A stretch of 64,000 nucleotides of DNA from Haliclona indistincta (taxonomy: Eukaryota; Porifera; Demospongiae; Haplosclerida; Chalinidae): NCBI GenBank assembly GCA_964017065.1, contig OZ024790.1, positions 12,349,498 to 12,413,497 of the forward strand. The letters are read 5' to 3'. The stretch's first letter is position 1, and the number at the start of each line of letters is the position of its first letter. Both the position numbers and the translations under genes were made by a program. Positions 1 to 10,734 of this stretch are shown piece by piece. The notes beneath the pieces were generated by a model that saw only the letters and a list, made by a program, of their open reading frames with translations, searched no databases and had not been told where the DNA came from.

Positions 1-427
1 TTAATTTAAAAGGGAGGTAGCATTACACTGCTATTGTTACAATCCTTTGATTTCAAAAATCTTGTTTCCATACTTTTTCGATAAATGTACCAACCCTAAA
101 TCTCTTGCATTTTGGTTAAAATGTTTTTATTACTTGTTAGTATTGTAATGGATGATGAAGAGACTAGCACTAGTACTGACAATTCATGATGCAGCACGCC
201 TAGTAGAATCTTGTTGATGTCAATATCACACTCACAGAGGCTTCTAGTCCTTTACAACTTACGCTGCGTGGTGTAGGAACCTTACTGTGCGTAGAATCTT
301 GCCGCCGGTAAGCAGGCTAGCCGGGGACGACTATAGAGTCAAGTTGTTCACGTCTGTGTAAGTCAGCTTTAACCCGCCATCTGAAGCTTTAACGAACAGA
401 TCAGTGTTATTTAGGGTATAGTACTGA
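1..427. other. Left-edge non-coding stretch
   Basis: No convincing coding region, RNA gene or delimited repeat is visible on either strand. The sequence is AT-rich at its left end and contains only short incidental open frames. It ends where the palindrome at 428-524 begins. Confidence 0.4.
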
Positions 428-524
428 TCTAGACACATTTTCATACCTCTGGCTTGTGCACTGAAGAGTCCAGACTGTCTGGACTCTTCAGTGCACAAGC
501 CAGAGGTATGAAAATGTGTCTAGA
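428..524. repeat. Perfect 48-bp-arm palindrome
   Basis: The arms 428-475 and 477-524 are perfect reverse complements around a single central T at 476. The outer ends read TCTAGACACA and TGTGTCTAGA. The open frame that crosses this palindrome on the minus strand is a by-product of the symmetry. No target-site duplication could be assigned. Confidence 0.9.
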
Positions 525-559
525 GACTGAGAGCAGAGACAAAACGCAGTAGCGAAATA

Positions 560-1140
560 GTCTCGTCCCCAGACCACACCCCTCGCTTAATTGCTCGTGA
601 GAGGGTCTGGTGGCTTTAGTCGATTTTCTTGGGCCAGGAAGTAACTTTTTCCCCGGAATGTCTGGGATAGAATCTGATTGGTCAGAAGGCCAAGTCTTAC
701 GTAATACAATTAACCCACATCGATAATAGAATGATGGCATTGAAGATATGACTGTAGCCTTTTGCCTGACGTTCTCGACCGTGCTATCAGAGCTGCATTT
801 GTCAGCATCGGTTATGAAAGTCTGACAGACAATCAGCGTGCGTCTTGCTCTTACCTGAGTTTGTCAAGGGAAAGACGTTTTCGTCGGCCTCCCGACTGGA
901 AAACGCTAGAGTCTATACCTGCTGTCTAGACGTCTTCGCCTTCGTAGACTGTCTCCCTCGTCTAACGCGCAAGTACATACTAGACACTTGCATTGCAGGT
1001 GCAAATTCCAACATTAATTTTATACGGATTCATTAGTGTTACGTAACTCTTGCACACGAAAAGCCCAGGAAAGTGCAACTAAAGCCACCAGACCCTCTCA
1101 CGAGCAATTAAGCGAGGAGGTGTGGTCTGGGGACGAGACT
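560..1140. mobile_element. Non-autonomous TIR element, about 62-bp inverted repeats
   Basis: The block 560-621 (starting GTCTCGTCCCCAGACCACAC) is repeated as its reverse complement at 1078-1140 with very few mismatches, enclosing about 460 bp without a convincing gene. A similar 13-mer, AGTAGCGAAATAG at 548-560 and AGTAGCGAGATAG at 1146-1158, flanks both ends and may be a diverged duplicated target. The class of the element is not assignable. Confidence 0.75.
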
Positions 1141-1313
1141 CGACTAGTAGCGAGATAGCTGCAAAACTGATGTGGGCGGAGTTTTTTTATTTATTTTTTT
1201 TAATTTTTTTTTATAACAATTTAGCAAGTTGCATGGATACACACAATAGCAATTTAAATATGCTAATACAAAGGCGTGCACCCAAAAGAGGGAATAGGAA
1301 AAAAAGAAAAAAA

Positions 1314-4086
1314 TTATTTAGGTTTAGGTTTAGTTAAGTTCTTAAATGACGAAAAGGTAGAAACACTTACAACATCATAATTAAGATTTTTCCAGGCTTT
1401 ACAAGTAGAAGGAAAAAAGGATGCAGAAAAAGAATTAGTCTTAGACTGATGATCAAGAAGGGTGAGAGGATGCAGGTGTCTTGAAGAATAAGGGATCGTC
1501 CTTAACTCAACAGGTGCATTGGGGAAGTTAATAAGAGTGTTTACAATCTTGTACATAGTACATAACTTCATGTGTACTCTTCTGTCTAAAAGAGATGGCA
1601 CTCTATTTTCAGCCAATAGTATGTCATATGGCGCATCCCATTTTTTACAACAAGCCCTAAGTGCAAATCTTTGAACTGCCTCTAGAGCCTCGATATCTTT
1701 TTTATGTGAGGGTCCCAGACTTGACAGGCATACTCTAAATGAGGTCTGATGTATGATTTATACAGAAGTCTGCAACTTTCAGAATCCATACTTGAGAAGA
1801 ATCTGCGGTGGAACATACCGACAAGCTTTTTTGATTTAGCACAGATTTTGTCAATGTGAACAGACCAGCATAGATCTGATGTAAGATAAACTCCAAGATA
1901 CTTGTAAACATCAACCTTTTCAAGGGGAAGATCATCAATAGACAAGCCACAGAGAGAAGGTACAATACTGCGTTTCCTTGAGAAGACCATGTATTTGCAT
2001 TTTTGAACATTGAACTGCATACACAGGTCAGATATCCACCTAGAGATTGCATTGATATCTCTTTGCAGCAATTCGTAGTCATGTGGAGTATATATTGGTC
2101 TGTAAAGAGTCATGTCATCAGCATAGAGGATCGCAGAGGCCTTGTCAGAAATTACTGAGCTAACACCATCCACATATATAATAAAAAGGAGTGGGCCAAG
2201 TACTGAGCCCTGCGGGACCCCAGACAGAACAGGAAGATTGGAGGATTCATCATCATTGACAACAACCCTCTGATCCCTCTCAGTAAGGTAGCTTGTAATC
2301 CAATTTAACAAGAATTTGTCGATTCCTAAGTTCTCAAGTTTGTGTAGTAATGGACGGTGAGGGACAGAATCGAAAGCCTTACGTAGGTCAAAGAATACTG
2401 CACAAACATCAGACTTGGCCTCAAGGTGAAGGTGCCAATCATGTACCACAGACAACAATGCAGTAGTAGTGGACTTCCCTGCTAGAAAACCCCATTGACT
2501 ATTCTCTAACAAATGATTGTCATTAATATAATCAATAAGAATGGAGGAAACATGACGCTCAAGGATTTTAGAACAGACTGAGAGCAAGGAAATGGGTCGA
2601 TAGTTGGACAGTTCAGTAGCAGCTTTACCTTTTGGAATAGGAACCACAGTAGAGGTTTTCCATGCAGAAGGTACAACACCAGTTTGAATTGAGAGATTAA
2701 ACAACTTTGTTATCACAGGAGCAATACTGACAGCCGTGTGCTTTAGCATTTTACCAGATATTCCATCTGGGCCACTGGCTTTGGAAGTATCTATCGACAG
2801 TAACAATTCAAGAACTTCATCCTCAGTACACAGCAGATCATCAGGACATTCAGATGGAGAAAGATCTAAAGATTCATGGACACTAAGAAGTGAACAGGAT
2901 TGATTGAAACAGGATGCAAAAAAGACATTTAGAGCATTAGCTTTAGCAGCAGGAGCCATTGCTACATCACCATTTGGAAGGGTAAGGCTGGGAATTGTAA
3001 TAGTATTCTTGTTCAGAAACTTAACAGATTTCCAGAAATCAGAACTACTGGCACCACACAAACTACGGAAATACTTGTTTTTGGCAGATCTTAACATAGC
3101 AACAACTCTATTTCGAGACTTCGAATAGGCCTTGGAGAGATAGTCATTATTTGAACGCTTAAGTTTTTTATAAAGATTATTTCTCTTCCTCATAGCCTGG
3201 ATGATGTCTTTACTAAGCCAGGGGATATTGTGTTTTTCACGAATATTACTTCTAGGAATAGTTAAAGACATTATGTGTAGGAAATGAGTTTGAAACATTT
3301 CAACAGCTGCATTTACATTAGAACAATTTGCAAATAATTATATCATCCCAATTTATTTGTTCAAGTAGATTGCAGGCTTCAGTAAAGTCAGCATATTTAT
3401 ACCTCCAAATCAATCTACTTTTAGTAATAAGTTGTTTGGATGAAACATTCCATTTGACAGAAACTGATATACCTTGGTGGTCTGAATTGCCAAGTGGTGG
3501 AATCGTACAACACTTCAAAAGATTTTCAGGGTTTGACAAAAAGACAAGATCAATGGTATAGAGGCACCATGGCAACTTATGCAAGTTGGTTGGCAAACAA
3601 CCTGAGTTAGAGAAAAAACTTTAGAAAAAGAAAGAAGTTTAGAAAATAATGGGTGGGTAGGGTTACAAAAATCTATGTTGAAATCACCTAAAAAAATAAA
3701 GTTAGAAAATAAATCTGGATCTATAGATTGAAAAACTGTGTACAGAGACTCAAAAAAGCAACAGGAGAACTTGGCAGACGATACAAAAGAGTAATACAAA
3801 ATCTACAATTATGAATAGAAAAAGAAACAGTAAATAACTCAAGGTTGCTAGGACCCAAAAATAAAATCTTGCATTCCAACGTAGTCTTGTAATAAAGGAT
3901 TAAACCACCACCATGACGATTTCTGTCCAATCGGATACAATTAAATCTAGGAATCGAAATCTCAGAGTCAGTTATACAAGAGTTGAGCCACGATTCTGTA
4001 ATGCATACAATATCAGGATTAGAGGCTAGACAAGTGGCTTGCAACTCAGTAATGCTCGGGAGAATGCTGCGAGCATTAAAATACAA
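1314..4086 (-). pseudogene. LINE ORF2 (endonuclease plus reverse transcriptase), frameshifted
   Basis: ORF2 should be one polyprotein but is split. An AP-endonuclease-like region is distributed over frames ending near 3721, 3515 and 3318; GDFNIDF and GNSDHQGI are recognisable endonuclease motifs. The RT domain is intact as a 538-codon frame (1682-3298) with FFDLRKAFD near residue 302, GVPQGSVLGP near 360 and the catalytic YADD at about 392-395. The usual C-terminal tail lies in a separate frame at 1314-1616. At least three frame breaks separate these parts. The copy is therefore a decayed insertion, although the RT frame itself is open. Confidence 0.88.
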
Positions 4087-4232
4087 AATAGACAGACAAG
4101 GTGGCTGTGACGAGTTAACAGGGGGATCATCACTCTTAACAGAAGAAAATGATGAAGTTACAGAAACATGAGAAAGATTACAAGAATCAAGGGAAACAGA
4201 AGAAAGAGAAAAGGGAGGAGAAAATGAATCCG

Positions 4233-5441
4233 TTAACTTGGAGGAGGTTGAGGAGGAGTCTCGCCCAAAAAAGCTGGTGAAGATGGAACAGTCTGCAAAA
4301 CTGTAGCAATCTGTGAAACTGGAACAGTCTGCGAAGCAATGGTAGGAACAGTCTGAGCAGGCCGTGAAGCAGTACCAAGAGGTTGAGAAGCTTGGGAAGA
4401 AGACCTCAAAGTTGAACTCTGGATCAAGGAAGCAGCAGACGAGTTAATAACAGAGGAAACAGGACACTCAGGAGAAGGAACAAGAGACGGTTCAGCTGCT
4501 ACAAATATAGAATCTAACACACTGCCATGAAGCTTCCCTCTCACAAACAGACTATGACCACGAATTTTAATAAACTTACGGTCGATGCCAGAGGTAATGA
4601 GCCTCCATCTTTCTTTTAAGAGAATGGCATTTGTTTTTCTCTCCAAAGTTGACAAGTCAGCTTTGATAGTAATAGACGTGTCAGAGGAATTGTTGTAGCT
4701 CTGTAAAATGCTACGCACATCTATTGTCGAGTTAAGAGTGACAAGGAGAGGACGACATGAGGATTTACCTTTTACATATCTTCCCAAACGATGACAGTCC
4801 CGAATAGAGCTGGAGTGGTCAGAATTATGTTCAAGATCAGAAAAAATTTGAGAGAGCTTGGAAAAGTCATGCTTTTCTCTAGCAAACCGAGAGGAACCAT
4901 CTGGCATTTCTTCGATGCCAAAAACAACAACATTGAACTTTCTGTCTTGCACAGCTTTAGAAGAAGAAAATTTATTAGCAGGACCTTTGATAGAGTGAAG
5001 TAAATCAATGGAGGTAGCAGATGAAGAAGCAGCTTTAGTTTCCGAATGTGAATGAGTGAGAGAAGCTAAATTATCACCAGTAACAGAAGAACAGAAAGAT
5101 TTCAATTTAGACACCTCAGCCACCAACTGATCAACTATAACTTTCAGTGCACTCAGCTCTGTAGACTTGTCTGAAAGACGGCAGCATGGACAGAGAAATG
5201 GAAGATTGGAAGCTTTAGCTGCGTCAAAGTTAACTTTGAAGAGACCGGCACACTGCCTGTGCAACCAATCTTGACAAGCTCCTTCGCAAAAAATGGCGTC
5301 GTGTCCTCTCTTTTTAGACGAAGCATCTTCGACAGTTTCTTCACAAATGGGACAGATAACAGGCGCCCGCTTCTTACGCTTGGGCTGAGAGTTACCAGGA
5401 AGCGGAGACGAAAGAGACTGCTGGGAGAGTTTAGAGCTCAC
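4233..5441 (-). CDS. LINE ORF1 protein with PHD finger
   Basis: A 402-residue open frame. A Cys/His-rich PHD-like finger spans about residues 30-87 (C30, C33, C52, C56, H61, C64, then CPCC at 84-87). It is followed by a short heptad-rich, possibly coiled-coil stretch at about 92-118 and a hydrophobic beta-like segment (VVVFGIEE, 171-178) resembling the RRM-like core of LINE ORF1 RNA-binding proteins. The C-terminal third is rich in Ser, Thr, Gln and Pro. ORF1 proteins bind element RNA in the cytoplasm to form the retrotransposition particle, and PHD fingers occur in ORF1 of several CR1-type elements. The frame is intact, unlike ORF2 just downstream. The start used is the first ATG of the open frame. 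Confidence 0.8.
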   Translation of the reverse strand: MSSKLSQQSLSSPLPGNSQPKRKKRAPVICPICEETVEDASSKKRGHDAIFCEGACQDWLHRQCAGLFKVNFDAAKASNLPFLCPCCRLSDKSTELSALKVIVDQLVAEVSKLKSFCSSVTGDNLASLTHSHSETKAASSSATSIDLLHSIKGPANKFSSSKAVQDRKFNVVVFGIEEMPDGSSRFAREKHDFSKLSQIFSDLEHNSDHSSSIRDCHRLGRYVKGKSSCRPLLVTLNSTIDVRSILQSYNNSSDTSITIKADLSTLERKTNAILLKERWRLITSGIDRKFIKIRGHSLFVRGKLHGSVLDSIFVAAEPSLVPSPECPVSSVINSSAASLIQSSTLRSSSQASQPLGTASRPAQTVPTIASQTVPVSQIATVLQTVPSSPAFLGETPPQPPPS

Positions 5442-5474
5442 ACCACGTGCTGCACAGTACGGATGAAGTAATGG

Positions 5475-6060
5475 AGGCCTATAAATTCACATTCTCTCAA
5501 CCCTCACTCCGCCCATCAACTACTACAGAAATGTGTTCAGTATTGTTCCAAAAGCCAAGACTCAGGCTCCACGGACTATCGATATACCAGTGTTGCTTCT
5601 TTGGGTTAGTGGTGCTGGGGTACAGTAGATGAGGTGTGCAGTAACATGCATGCTTGAATTCCACAGGGAGATGATGATGCATTCCTGGAGACAGCAATGG
5701 CTGATAAACATGGTGACATCTGCACAAACATCACTGTCAGGTATATATTGAACAGGGTTCGTAGACTACATGTCTCCACGGCTCAGGTTGCATAACTGCA
5801 TGGGTTTATATCTCGTAATGGAATTCCACCATGTAATGCGGTTTTGTGCGCAAAGCATAATTTTACAGCGCTCAAATCATGGTTGACGTCATTTTTGTTT
5901 ACTGTTGCTATGGGCTAAAGAAGTTGGACTGTGCCAAATCTACATGATTAATTTAAGAAGCTCTCACACTGTTACCAATAGTGTCCTCACTATGCTCAGA
6001 CACTATAACAACAGCTCTTAGCTCTGAAACTGCTCAAACCCACGGATGCATAGTTTAACT
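5475..6060. other. Unassigned spacer between LINE and receptor-array flank
   Basis: No supported gene is seen. The part before about 5530 may include the LINE 5' end. The rest has no clear match elsewhere in the window, and homology with the other receptor upstream flanks begins at about 6060. Confidence 0.4.
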
Positions 6061-7237
6061 TATCTGTTAAAAATGTCCACTTTTCAAAAAATAAACAGTT
6101 TTGACTTCAACTACATGTAGGGTTTGAAATGGTCACATAATGCTATAGCATAAAAAATTTCATTGTATCCATAGAAACCTAGCTCATTGCTGAAATTCCA
6201 ATTACAATTTGCAGGCACATTCCTGATTGCAGTCACTGGGTGCAGTAAGATAGGCCTGAACTGGTCAACCAGTACATGAGGGAGTTCCTGTAATTAGAAG
6301 GGAATAATTAAACTCTCTCAGAACCTAACACTATGATTCATTACTCACTAACCTCGAGAGTTTATCAACTCTTGCTATCCTATATACTGTATTGGACCTG
6401 AGGTGTGGATTGTTAACAAATATAACTTTTGGATTTACATTCCCTGCTTTTAGATAGGTTTTCATCTTTGTGATGTTTTGTATACTCTGCGGTGATGTTT
6501 TAAGGCCCCATAGCTAGTTTGCTAATAGTTATCTAAACTTCAAACTGCTTCTATGGTGCAGAAAGACCATCTATTTGTATTGTGTACATGATAAGACTCC
6601 ATGCACTCTGTCGATAATAAAACACTCCAAGATCTACCTTAGTGTATGAAGTTAGGAATTATGTGGAGTGTTTCTATAATAGACAGTTCTTTAAATAATC
6701 TACAGATTTTATCTACTTGCACATACCCGTGTGCTGAGCTAAGGTCTACATTGTTACTACACGAGGCCATGCCATATTAGAGGGTTGGTGACACACCCAC
6801 AATGCCGTAAAGTGTTCTTATAAGGACACGTAGCTTTAATTTAGAAGCCCATGGATTTACAGCTTTTCGATAAACATTTATCATAGAGGAACTGGCATGA
6901 CTAATGCTGGTGCAGCTAACAGATGCATTGCTTAGCGGAGCCCACTTAGTGACTGTCTTTCATGAATGTGTTCACAGAGCCGTTCGAGCAAAGCTTGCCA
7001 GCACAGAAAACGTCTTCATAGGACTATAAATTCAGTGAAAAAGCTGCAGAGTGGAGATTTTCGAGCGGTAAGACTCAAACAGGCGTGTCTTTTGACGACA
7101 TACGTTTTTCATACATACGTACATGTACGTATAATTGTAGACGGACACAAACGCATAACCCGGCCTGGCGCACATTCTGCGCACAGGTACAGATTTATAG
7201 CGTCGCTAAAACAGGCAATAGTTTCTGAAGAAAGTAC
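6060..7237 (+). repeat. Class A receptor upstream flank, copy 1
   Basis: About 1.1 kb that recurs upstream of receptors 2 (10735-11756) and 3 (14948-15985, before a MITE) with high but imperfect identity. Landmark strings such as GCAGGCACATTCCTGATTGC and TTATAAGGACACGTAG appear in all three. It was duplicated together with the genes and probably contains their promoter. Confidence 0.85.
7024..7031 (+). promoter_or_regulatory. Candidate TATA box of receptor 1 (CTATAAAT)
   Basis: CTATAAAT lies in a block conserved in the three class A flanks (also 11552-11559 and 15820-15827), about 205 bp upstream of the ATG in copies 1 and 2. Conservation and sequence suggest a core promoter; no transcript evidence is available here. 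Confidence 0.45.
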
Positions 7238-8320
7238 ATGATAATGGAAGAAGCACGCAATGTATCGAATAACTGCAGTGCACAGAACGGGACTGATCTA
7301 CGTCAACTGCTATTGAAATTCAGGTTATCTATTGCTGCAGTTTCCGTCGTTGTTTGCATTACAGCCGCGTTGCTGGCTTGCGTCTGTCGAGTTGGCCGAC
7401 GTTTTACTCACCGGATCTCGTTGTATCTTCTCCTGGCTGTTGCATTTAACGAAGTTATGCACTGTCTGCAGTACTCGATGAACGACTACCAACCAAACAA
7501 CAATTTCTATAACGTGAGTTGCCAGATCTTGGGCGCTCTACTGCTCTTATCGTCGTGGATAATGCTACTCTTCACATCAGTACTGGTGTTTCATCTTGCG
7601 TGTCTTACTATCCTCATTGAGATAAGATCTACTATATTGATCGGTGTGACTTATCGAGTGCTCATTTTAACTCTCTCTAAACAAGAAACAGAAGTGACTG
7701 CCAAAGCAAAGCGACAAGCATGGTGTCTTGAGTTCAGCTACATTCTAATACCGATTCTTGTTCCAATGTCCTTTCTCTGGATACCATTCATCAATAATAC
7801 ATATGGTATGGCAGATACAGTGTGCTGGATACGAAGCAAAGATGACTTTTGTCAAAAGAACTTAGCCGGCTTGATCGAGTGGTATGCCTTGTGGTACATT
7901 CCATTGATCTTACTAAGCGTTATGAACATGATAACAATTGTTGCAATAGTAGTGATTTTATGCAAACGATTGTGCATCAAGAAGACATCTGACAAAGTAT
8001 ATAAGAACATGCTGAGAGAAAATGCTCCACTTTTGATCTACCCTCTGATCTACAACTTTTTTTCTCTGTTTTCACTAGCTCGCGACTTGTATCAGACCAT
8101 GGCTACTTCAGAAAAGGGTGAAAATCAAGTACAACGCGCATTATTGATAATGGCTTCAGTTGCTATACCAACTCGAGGCTTGATCTTTGCTCTTGCATAC
8201 TGCTTTTTCATTGTCATCGAGAGACACTATCGGAAACAGCATACATCTGTAACTCTGCATGCATGTGAGAAAGACTCGCTCATACGTAGTGAATTTCGTA
8301 TGATCACTGACAGTACATAG
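7238..8320 (+). CDS. Receptor 1: intronless seven-transmembrane GPCR (class A 5' half)
   Basis: A 360-residue 7TM protein. Approximate segments: extracellular N-terminus 1-28 with N-glycosylation sequons at N8, N12 and N17; TM1 29-50; TM2 58-79; TM3 95-127; TM4 161-183; TM5 216-241; TM6 265-285; TM7 303-327; cytoplasmic tail 328-360. Cys95 at the start of TM3 and Cys196 of the CWI motif in extracellular loop 2 are placed to form the usual GPCR disulfide. TM2 follows GRRFTHRI and TM7 holds PTRGLIFALAY. There is no DRY or NPxxY motif. CWI and a Pro-x-Arg-Gly TM7 resemble the cAMP-receptor-like/secretin-like clan. The ATG is chosen because MIMEEARNVSNN is shared by paralogues. Ligand unknown. 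It is a close duplicate of the gene at 16670, including its 3' flank. Confidence 0.93.
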   Translation: MIMEEARNVSNNCSAQNGTDLRQLLLKFRLSIAAVSVVVCITAALLACVCRVGRRFTHRISLYLLLAVAFNEVMHCLQYSMNDYQPNNNFYNVSCQILGALLLLSSWIMLLFTSVLVFHLACLTILIEIRSTILIGVTYRVLILTLSKQETEVTAKAKRQAWCLEFSYILIPILVPMSFLWIPFINNTYGMADTVCWIRSKDDFCQKNLAGLIEWYALWYIPLILLSVMNMITIVAIVVILCKRLCIKKTSDKVYKNMLRENAPLLIYPLIYNFFSLFSLARDLYQTMATSEKGENQVQRALLIMASVAIPTRGLIFALAYCFFIVIERHYRKQHTSVTLHACEKDSLIRSEFRMITDST

Positions 8321-9330
8321 TAGTTGTTTTTACTAAAGTAGTTGTTCCTTCATTCATCATCAATTGCTGATCTTTAGTTGTGTGACGAATTAAAGGAACA
8401 ACTACTAAAGTAGTTGTTCCTTCATTCATCAATTGCTGATCTTTAGTTGTGTGACGAATTATACTCTCTTGGCTGTATATATCAGTTCTTGTGTAACCTT
8501 TAGCCGGCCTCGTCCCCACGTGACAGGCGCATTACTAACAAGTTCTTCGAAGACTCCAGACTCCAATACAGCGTTTTACAGGAGCACTGCAGGCTTGCAG
8601 CATCTAAATTAGCGATCGTCATCTTAGTCACGTGATACTTTTATGGCGTATCACGTCATAAAATCTCTAGAAGATCTAGTTATGGTCTAATGAAGATGCC
8701 AAAAGCCTTTTCAGCTGATCTCCGTTGTTGCTTCGTCTTTATAAGGGGTTGAAATCCAAAACTATTGCTGAGCTGCTCATATCCATACCTCAACTGTGAG
8801 CCGAGTTGTTTCACGATACAACACAGCGCTAGCTGTAGCTGTAACGGTAAACCCCCGGCTTGAAGTCTTCGCACAACAGCATGCAATGCTTGGCCTGTGA
8901 AGGAACCCTAGGTCAACAAGAGTATACTTTAGAAGAAAAGAAAGCATGGGCTAGGATAAATGACAGTGACAAAAATTAAATACAAAACATAAATAAAGGG
9001 CTCTGATGCACACAAAAAACTCTATCAATAAAGGTTTATCTTTAGACCAGTGATCTGATTTTCTAGCCAGGAAAATGATTTATGAAGCAGAGATGGCAAT
9101 TCTAGCTGCACTGTCGAATATTTGTCTGGCTGAAGACTTGTCAAAAAAAACTTGAAAAGGACTGGGTGAAGTCTTGGCGGCATTTGGGTATCCAGTGCCC
9201 AAGTGACTAGCCTCGTAACCAATGAAGCTTGCTTCCCGAGAGAGTCTAGTTCACTCAGCAGCAACTGCCGATAGAGGGTTTCTGTCTCTTACGATTCTGA
9301 GCATTGCGCAGATGAATTTGAGGGTACAGT
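8320..9330 (+). repeat. 3' flank shared by receptors 1 and 3
   Basis: The sequence after receptor 1 up to about 9330 matches the receptor 3 3' flank in two blocks (17758-18320 and about 20029-20440). About 1.7 kb of repeats separates those blocks in the second copy. Genes 1 and 3 are thus one segmental duplication of several kilobases. Confidence 0.8.
8330..8462 (+). repeat. Tandem duplication in receptor 1 3' flank
   Basis: Two copies of a roughly 60-bp unit (starting TAGTTGTTCCTTCATTCATC) are separated by a short linker at about 8333-8392 and 8404-8460. The receptor 3 3' flank (about 17765-17825) has only one, so the duplication post-dates the split of genes 1 and 3. Confidence 0.8.
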
Positions 9331-9454
9331 TAGTTCCATCATGCAGTATAACAGTATTACCACTTATGCATGTATACCGGCACAAGAAAATTAAAAAGAT
9401 TTCTATCAAAATCAGAAGGATTATTGGGTTGTGATATCTACCACTGGTCCACAA
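9025..9454 (-). pseudogene. Duplicated gene fragment, frameshifted (copy 1)
   Basis: On the minus strand two adjacent frames give protein-like sequence: one ends at ...RIVRDRNPLSAVAAE and the next continues from about ELDSLGKQASLVTRLVTW through HPVLFKFFLTSLQPDKY. They meet near 9255 in different frames, consistent with a single-base indel. A second, more decayed copy lies at about 20160-20540. The parent protein is not recognised; it looks like part of a soluble helical protein rather than a transposon product. Confidence 0.45.
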
Positions 9455-10645
9455 TGTAAACTAACAAGGAACAAGCATGGAATGGTAACACGATTGACTT
9501 GCTAACAGACCATAGATCCCTACATCAGTGGCTGCTGTGGTTGGCTATAGCTAGTTCAGCTAGTTGCTGTTGACTGACACCTAACGTGCATTCAGCTTGT
9601 GACAAAATATTAATCTTACGTACAGCCACAGATGTAGGGATCTATGGTCTGTTGGCAAGTCAATCGTGTTACCATTCCATGCTTGTTCTTTGTTAGTTTA
9701 CATTGTGGACCAGTGGTAGATTGCACAACCCTACATCCTTTTGATTTCGATAGAAATCTTTTAATTTTCTTGTTGTGTCCTTTTTTCTCTTTCAGTGAAG
9801 TGCAGTTCAATATCATGCACGTACTGAGCTGTCTTTGCTTCCACCATTGGTTTAGTGTTCCTGATGGATTTTCTTTATTATTAAGAATTTTAAATTTGTA
9901 GCTGAAAATAATCGTTATATCAGCTCGCCTACGCATGCAAGCATGCAGTGATTACGAGCCCGGCCCACATTTGCTTGTAGACCTGTACGGCGGTTGAAAT
10001 TATCTGGCAAGCGCAGAATGGTGATCCTATACGAGCTTACCGTTCTTCGAAGACTCCACTACCAGACAAACTATGTGTTCTCCGTGATCCATACGGCGGG
10101 GCGATACTCAAGCTAGTCCCTGGTCACGTGCGCTAACCACTGCTTGGTCACGTGCGTATTGCGCAATCACAATAATGGCGGTTAACACTTAGCTGACAAT
10201 GGATCACGATCGAGAAAGAGCTGAATTTATATCGCCGTTTCGCTAAAAACAAAGTTCAAAAGGCACCTGCCAGGAGAATTTCACGACTGTTCGTGGGTGT
10301 TTTGGTCTCGGCATTGCTCGCGTAAAGGCGCTAGACGAGCTGAAGAAAGAAGAAAGATGAAAACGAAGATGACGAAACTCGATTTTCACCTTTTCCAGGT
10401 TCGTCACTTTAGTAACAATTTTGAGCGATCTCCTTGCTACTGTAAGATGGAGCAACGCCAGAGAGCAGATTTAGTTGTCTTTTGACGTTACAATTCGTCA
10501 CCAGGCGAAAATTAATATCAGCGTTTGAACGCTAATACATTGTATGTAGCCGCCATCTTGTTTTCTCGTTCAACCCTACACGACTGCCAGACCTGACATT
10601 AGGGAGGCACGGTAGTGCCTCCCTAATGTCAGGTCTGGCAGTCGT
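9383..10645 (+). mobile_element. Dispersed palindromic composite repeat ('PalA'), copy 1
   Basis: The left part is a hairpin (arms 9383-9520 and 9630-9772) enclosing about 110 bp. Next comes a block ending near 9905, then about 700 bp ending in a hairpin with perfect 31-bp stems (10580-10610 and 10615-10645) and a GGTA loop. The same order is seen reversed at about 58801-60037, and interrupted at 51498-54730. No protein is encoded. It includes a GAAGAAAG-rich stretch near 10338 that is greatly expanded in the 54 kb copy. Confidence 0.8.
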
Positions 10646-10734
10646 AATCATCAAATCATGAGGCACTGTAGAAATTATTTAAGTGCCCTCTCGCCGCTCA
10701 AGTTCGCGGCTCGATATGCCCTTGGTTTCACTTG

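Larger units (their letters stand above)
1180..5470 (-). mobile_element. CR1/L2-like LINE with degenerate ORF2
   Basis: This is a non-LTR retrotransposon on the minus strand. It has ORF1 with a PHD-type zinc finger (4233-5441), an endonuclease region broken across three frames (about 3318-4086), a long reverse-transcriptase frame (1682-3298) and a separated C-terminal piece (1314-1616). The plus-strand T-rich run at about 1180-1215 would be the element's A-rich 3' tail. The 5' end is only approximate, shortly upstream of the ORF1 ATG. Frameshifts in ORF2 make this copy non-autonomous. The CR1/L2 label comes from the RT sequence style and the PHD ORF1, and is an inference. Confidence 0.85.
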
